Assembly (NCBI GenBank): GCA_020249465.1
Contig: JADCFP010000009.1
Span: forward strand, 1-42,765
Origin: Roseomonas sp.
Lineage (GTDB): Bacteria > Pseudomonadota > Alphaproteobacteria > Acetobacterales > Acetobacteraceae
Reading direction: 5' to 3'
Length of the DNA: 42,765 nt
Shown here: one piece after another, positions 40,124-42,765 of the stretch
Numbering within the stretch: position 1 is the first letter of the stretch
Layout of the letters: the number at the start of each line of letters is the position of its first letter
The notes under the pieces: model-generated
What the model was told of the DNA's origin: nothing
The model's input: only the letters and a program-made list of their open reading frames with translations
Databases searched by the model: none
Program-made: the position numbers and the translations under genes

Positions 40124-41258
40124 TATTTACCTTGCGCAGCGGGTCAAGAAGCTCTGCATTATGCTGCCCAGGGCTTGGCAGATCGTGGCGCAGCGGCAGG
40201 CGTTCGGCACCGAATTGTATCGGCAGCGCCGGCACCTTGGCGCGGTTGCCATCGCTGAGTATCACGTCATGAAAGCCGCCGCTTGCCAGCAAATGCGAAT
40301 CCTCAAACAAGTCCCAAGGCTTGGCGATGCGTGAATAAGGCAGGCCGGCACGCGCGCACATTTCCTCAAGCTCTGCGACGCGACGCTGCTTCAGGAAGGA
40401 TTGCACAAGCGGGATCAGGGTTTCGCGGCGCTTGGCGCGTTCGGTATTGCTGCCATAATCTGGATTGCCCAGTGCCGGTTCATTCAATTCGCGCGTGAAA
40501 ATTTCCCATTGGCGTTCTGTCACCACACCGATGAAAATCTGTTCGTCATCGGCGGTATCGAAAACATCATAAACGCCCCAGGCGCGCCGACCCGCCGGCA
40601 TGGGGTCGGGCGCCTTGCCGGTAATGGCCTGTTGCAGCATGGCGGTGGAAACAAGGAACGCCGCGTTTTCAAAGAGGCCCGCCTGCAGATATTGGCCGCG
40701 CCCGGAGGCATCGCGCTGCCGCAGCGCGCCCAGGATTGAAATGGCGCCGAACATGCCGCCCATCATGTCATTCACCGGCGCACCAGCACGTAGCGGCCGC
40801 CCGGGCGGGCCGGTCATGTAGGCAAGCCCTGATTGCATCTGCACAACCTCATCCAAGGCAGTGCGGTTTTCGTAGGGCCCCGGCAGATAACCCTTGAGCG
40901 AGCAATAGATCAGCCGAGGGTTGCGCGCCGAAAGCGCCTCATACCCAAGGCCCTTTGCGGCCAGGCCACCGGGCCGGAAATTCTCCACCACTACATCCGC
41001 CGTATCAATCAGACAGCGCAGCAATTCCAATTCCTCGGCGTTTTCCGTATCCAGCGTGACGCTTTTCTTGTTGCGGCTGAAGGCGGGAAAGAAACCTGTG
41101 CCGGAAGCGACCAGATAGCGCGTGCGGTCCCCCTTGCCGGGCGGTTCAATCTTGATCACCTCGGCGCCCAGATCAGCCAGCACCAGGCCGCAAGTAGGCC
41201 CCATGACCATGTGGGAGAATTCGACAACGCGAATACCGGCAAGCGGAAGCGGATCCAT
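40116..41258 (-). CDS. Class III (CaiB/BaiF) CoA-transferase
   Basis: A 380-residue family III CoA-transferase. The start at ATG 41258 gives the standard N-terminus [22 protein letters not shown]; an in-frame ATG at 41375 would add 39 unrelated residues. [15 protein letters not shown] is typical, [10 protein letters not shown] follows, and D136 in [11 protein letters not shown] is the expected catalytic aspartate. It moves CoA between a donor acyl-CoA and a carboxylic acid. It is co-transcribed with the gamma carbonic anhydrase gene through an 8 bp overlap. Confidence 0.93.
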   Translation of the reverse strand: MDPLPLAGIRVVEFSHMVMGPTCGLVLADLGAEVIKIEPPGKGDRTRYLVASGTGFFPAFSRNKKSVTLDTENAEELELLRCLIDTADVVVENFRPGGLAAKGLGYEALSARNPRLIYCSLKGYLPGPYENRTALDEVVQMQSGLAYMTGPPGRPLRAGAPVNDMMGGMFGAISILGALRQRDASGRGQYLQAGLFENAAFLVSTAMLQQAITGKAPDPMPAGRRAWGVYDVFDTADDEQIFIGVVTERQWEIFTRELNEPALGNPDYGSNTERAKRRETLIPLVQSFLKQRRVAELEEMCARAGLPYSRIAKPWDLFEDSHLLASGGFHDVILSDGNRAKVPALPIQFGAERLPLRHDLPSPGQHNAELLDPLRKVNNA

Positions 41259-41395
41259 CAGAAAAACCTGTGGGCGGTGTTGGGCATGCCGGCGCGCCCG
41301 CCCGAAGGCGCTGCCTGCACGGAAGCTTAGGCGATTTGAACATAAGGTAAAGCAGGCGCTTTGCCCCAACGGCATGATCGTCTAAAGCATCCTTC

Positions 41396-41752
41396 ATGGA
41401 AAAGCTGATTTATACCCTGGTGCGCGCCGGGGATTGGCAGGCGGCTGAACAGGCCGGCGCCTATCACGGCAGCGCGGATGATCGGCGTGATGGTTTTTTG
41501 CATTTTTCCACCGCGGCGCAACTTCGTGCCAGTGCTGCCAAGCATCGCGCAGGCATCACCGATTTGCTGATGGTTGAGGTTGCCGCAGATGCCTTGGCTG
41601 AGGCGCTGAAATGGGAACCCGCGAGCAGTGGCTCCCGGCCTGGTTTGTTCCCGCATCTTTATGGCGCGCTGCCGCTTGGGGCCGTGACGCAGGTGGTGCC
41701 CCTGTCGCTCGGTGATGATGGGTTGCATCAATTTCCGCTGAGTATTCCCTGA
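41396..41752 (+). CDS. DUF952 domain-containing protein
   Basis: A 118-residue protein with the DUF952 pattern: LIYTLVRAGDWQAAEQAG at the N-terminus, DGFLHFSTAAQL, DLLMVEVAADAL and FPHLYGALPLGAV. The fold is related to ADP-ribosyltransferases/RNA 2'-phosphotransferases, but the function is unknown. It has no signal peptide. It lies divergent from the CoA-transferase and convergent to the DUF1232 gene. Confidence 0.9.
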   Translation: MEKLIYTLVRAGDWQAAEQAGAYHGSADDRRDGFLHFSTAAQLRASAAKHRAGITDLLMVEVAADALAEALKWEPASSGSRPGLFPHLYGALPLGAVTQVVPLSLGDDGLHQFPLSIP

Positions 41753-41772
41753 AGGCAGCATGGCGCATCGGT

Positions 41773-42153
41773 TCAGCGCGTGAAGACCCACCAAAGCAGC
41801 GCCCCAGCCGCAAAGGTCCAAATCGTCATCATGATGGCAGCGCCCGCCTTGCTGCGCGGCTTTTCCACCATGGCCTGCGCTGCGGCGCGGCTTTCCGCCA
41901 TGATCTCGCTTGGGATCAGCCGCGTAATCAGTGCAATGGCGATGGGCAGCAGGATGAGTTCATCCAAAAACCCAAGCACCGGAATGGCATCCGGGATCAG
42001 GTCAATCGGGGAAAGCGCATAGGCCGCGACCAGAAGCGCGAGCAGCTTGGCGAACCATGGTGTTCGCCGATCGCGCGCGGCGATGTAAAGCGCCAGCCCA
42101 TCGCGCACCACCAAACGCGCCCAGAAGCGCAGCCGTTGCCAAAGGGCGATCAC
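41773..42153 (-). CDS. DUF1232 (YkvA-type) membrane protein
   Basis: A 126-residue protein with the DUF1232 core YALSPIDLIPDAIPVLGFLDELILLPIA, which contains the SPIDLIPD signature, and a C-terminal membrane helix (IMMTIWTFAAGALLWWVF). Family function is unknown. Its ATG at 42153 shares ATGA with the stop of the upstream glutamate-synthase-like gene, so the two are translationally coupled. Confidence 0.9.
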   Translation of the reverse strand: MIALWQRLRFWARLVVRDGLALYIAARDRRTPWFAKLLALLVAAYALSPIDLIPDAIPVLGFLDELILLPIAIALITRLIPSEIMAESRAAAQAMVEKPRSKAGAAIMMTIWTFAAGALLWWVFTR

Positions 42154-42765
42154 GTGCGGCGCGGGGCGAAGCTATGCGCATCGGCCAGCGCCCAGGCTTC
42201 TGCAAAGCGCGGATCATCCGTGCCGGCCAGCAAGGCGCCGAGTGGCAGCGGCGGATAAAGCTCGGCAAAGCTTTTCACCAGGCTTGGCGCAATGCGTCGG
42301 CTGAAATGTTCCGCGCGCAATTCGGATGGATGGGAAAGCCCGGCGGCGGCCACCAATTCATTCAAGGCTTCCAAAGTCGCGGCATGGAATTGATGCACGC
42401 GCGGCGCCTTATCCGGCACGCGCAGCGCGCGTTGGCGTGTGGGGTCTTGCGTCGCCACACCGGTCGGGCAGAGATCCGTATGGCAGGAAAGTGATTGGAT
42501 GCAGCCGATGGAAAACATGAAGCCGCGCGCCGCATTGCACCAATCAGCGCCAAGCGCCAGCGTGCGTGCCATGTCAAAGGCAGTGGCGATTTTGCCGCTG
42601 GCGCCAAGCCTGATCTGATCACGCAGCCCAATGCCGATCAGTGCATTATGCGCGAAGCTCAACCCTTCACGGAGCGGCATGCCGACATGATCCATGAATT
42701 CCAAGGGCGCTGCGCCGGTGCCACCTTCTGCGCCATCAATCACATTGAAATCCGGCGCAATCCCG
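42150..42765 (-). CDS. FMN-binding glutamate synthase family protein, N-terminus outside window
   Basis: The frame runs off the right edge; about 204 C-terminal residues are visible. VIDGAEGGTGAAPLEFMDHVGMP matches the FMN-barrel of the glutamate synthase large subunit. CIQSLSCHTDLCPTG has the C-x5-C-x4-C ligands of the 3Fe-4S cluster. The end (VHQFHAATLEALNELVAAAGL) is that of the shorter stand-alone family of about 500 residues rather than of GltB, which has a further beta-helix domain. The true substrate of these stand-alone proteins is unclear. Confidence 0.88.
   Translation of the reverse strand, partial: GIAPDFNVIDGAEGGTGAAPLEFMDHVGMPLREGLSFAHNALIGIGLRDQIRLGASGKIATAFDMARTLALGADWCNAARGFMFSIGCIQSLSCHTDLCPTGVATQDPTRQRALRVPDKAPRVHQFHAATLEALNELVAAAGLSHPSELRAEHFSRRIAPSLVKSFAELYPPLPLGALLAGTDDPRFAEAWALADAHSFAPRRT

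Overview
The window looks like chromosomal DNA of an alphaproteobacterium, most likely Rhodospirillales/Acetobacteraceae (for example a Roseomonas-like genus). This is inferred from the GC-rich coding bias (roughly 60% by eye), a short SRP RNA beside dnaX, a DUF2244 gene divergent from nth, a hemJ-rho pair, an IalB-type secreted protein and Bug-type and other solute-binding proteins without transporter partners. No tRNA, rRNA, CRISPR array, prophage or complete insertion sequence was found. Both window edges cut genes: a CinA/MoaB-type molybdopterin-binding protein at the left and an FMN-binding glutamate-synthase-like protein at the right.

Left part (1-8.2 kb): an enolase-superfamily dehydratase/racemase, gluQ, a carboxylesterase, an HNH endonuclease with a probable TTG start, a small AT-richer stretch with one orphan ORF and several inverted repeats, rlmN translationally coupled to an IalB-like gene, and a universal stress protein preceded by an FNR/FixK-type box and an intrinsic terminator. 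Next (7.4-13.5 kb) comes a divergent catabolic cluster: a solute-binding protein without signal peptide and an SDR on the minus strand; a TauD/TfdA dioxygenase, an FAH-family hydrolase, an LDH2-family dehydrogenase and a family 5 solute-binding protein on the plus strand.

13.5-20.6 kb is a long minus-strand array: SRP RNA, dnaX, ybaB, recR, then an exported alpha/beta hydrolase, a polytopic membrane spermidine-synthase-like protein and an exported protein-isoaspartate-methyltransferase-like protein, with several start/stop overlaps. 20.7-26.4 kb holds nudC, a small lipoprotein, DUF2244, nth, and a MarR-HlyD-DHA2 (EmrAB-type) efflux operon with a perfect palindromic operator candidate.

26.4-33.6 kb is acyl-CoA metabolism: two atypical crotonases around a Tyr-less SDR, bracketed by two copies of a structured repeat; a methyltransferase, an epoxide-hydrolase-like protein and an acyl-CoA ligase, the last followed after 2 bp by hemJ. 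33.6-38.5 kb carries rho with a well-formed promoter and structured leader, followed directly by rfbBACD for dTDP-L-rhamnose. The right end has a Bug protein, a gamma carbonic anhydrase, a class III CoA-transferase, DUF952 and DUF1232 proteins.

Most genes are conventional. The items most worth a second look are the paired structured repeat (26.4/29.0 kb), the membrane SpeE-like plus exported PCMT pair, the three degenerate acyl-CoA enzymes, the regulatory palindromes at MarR and Usp, and the rho leader and neighbourhood. I did not find convincing evidence for an entirely new multi-gene system.
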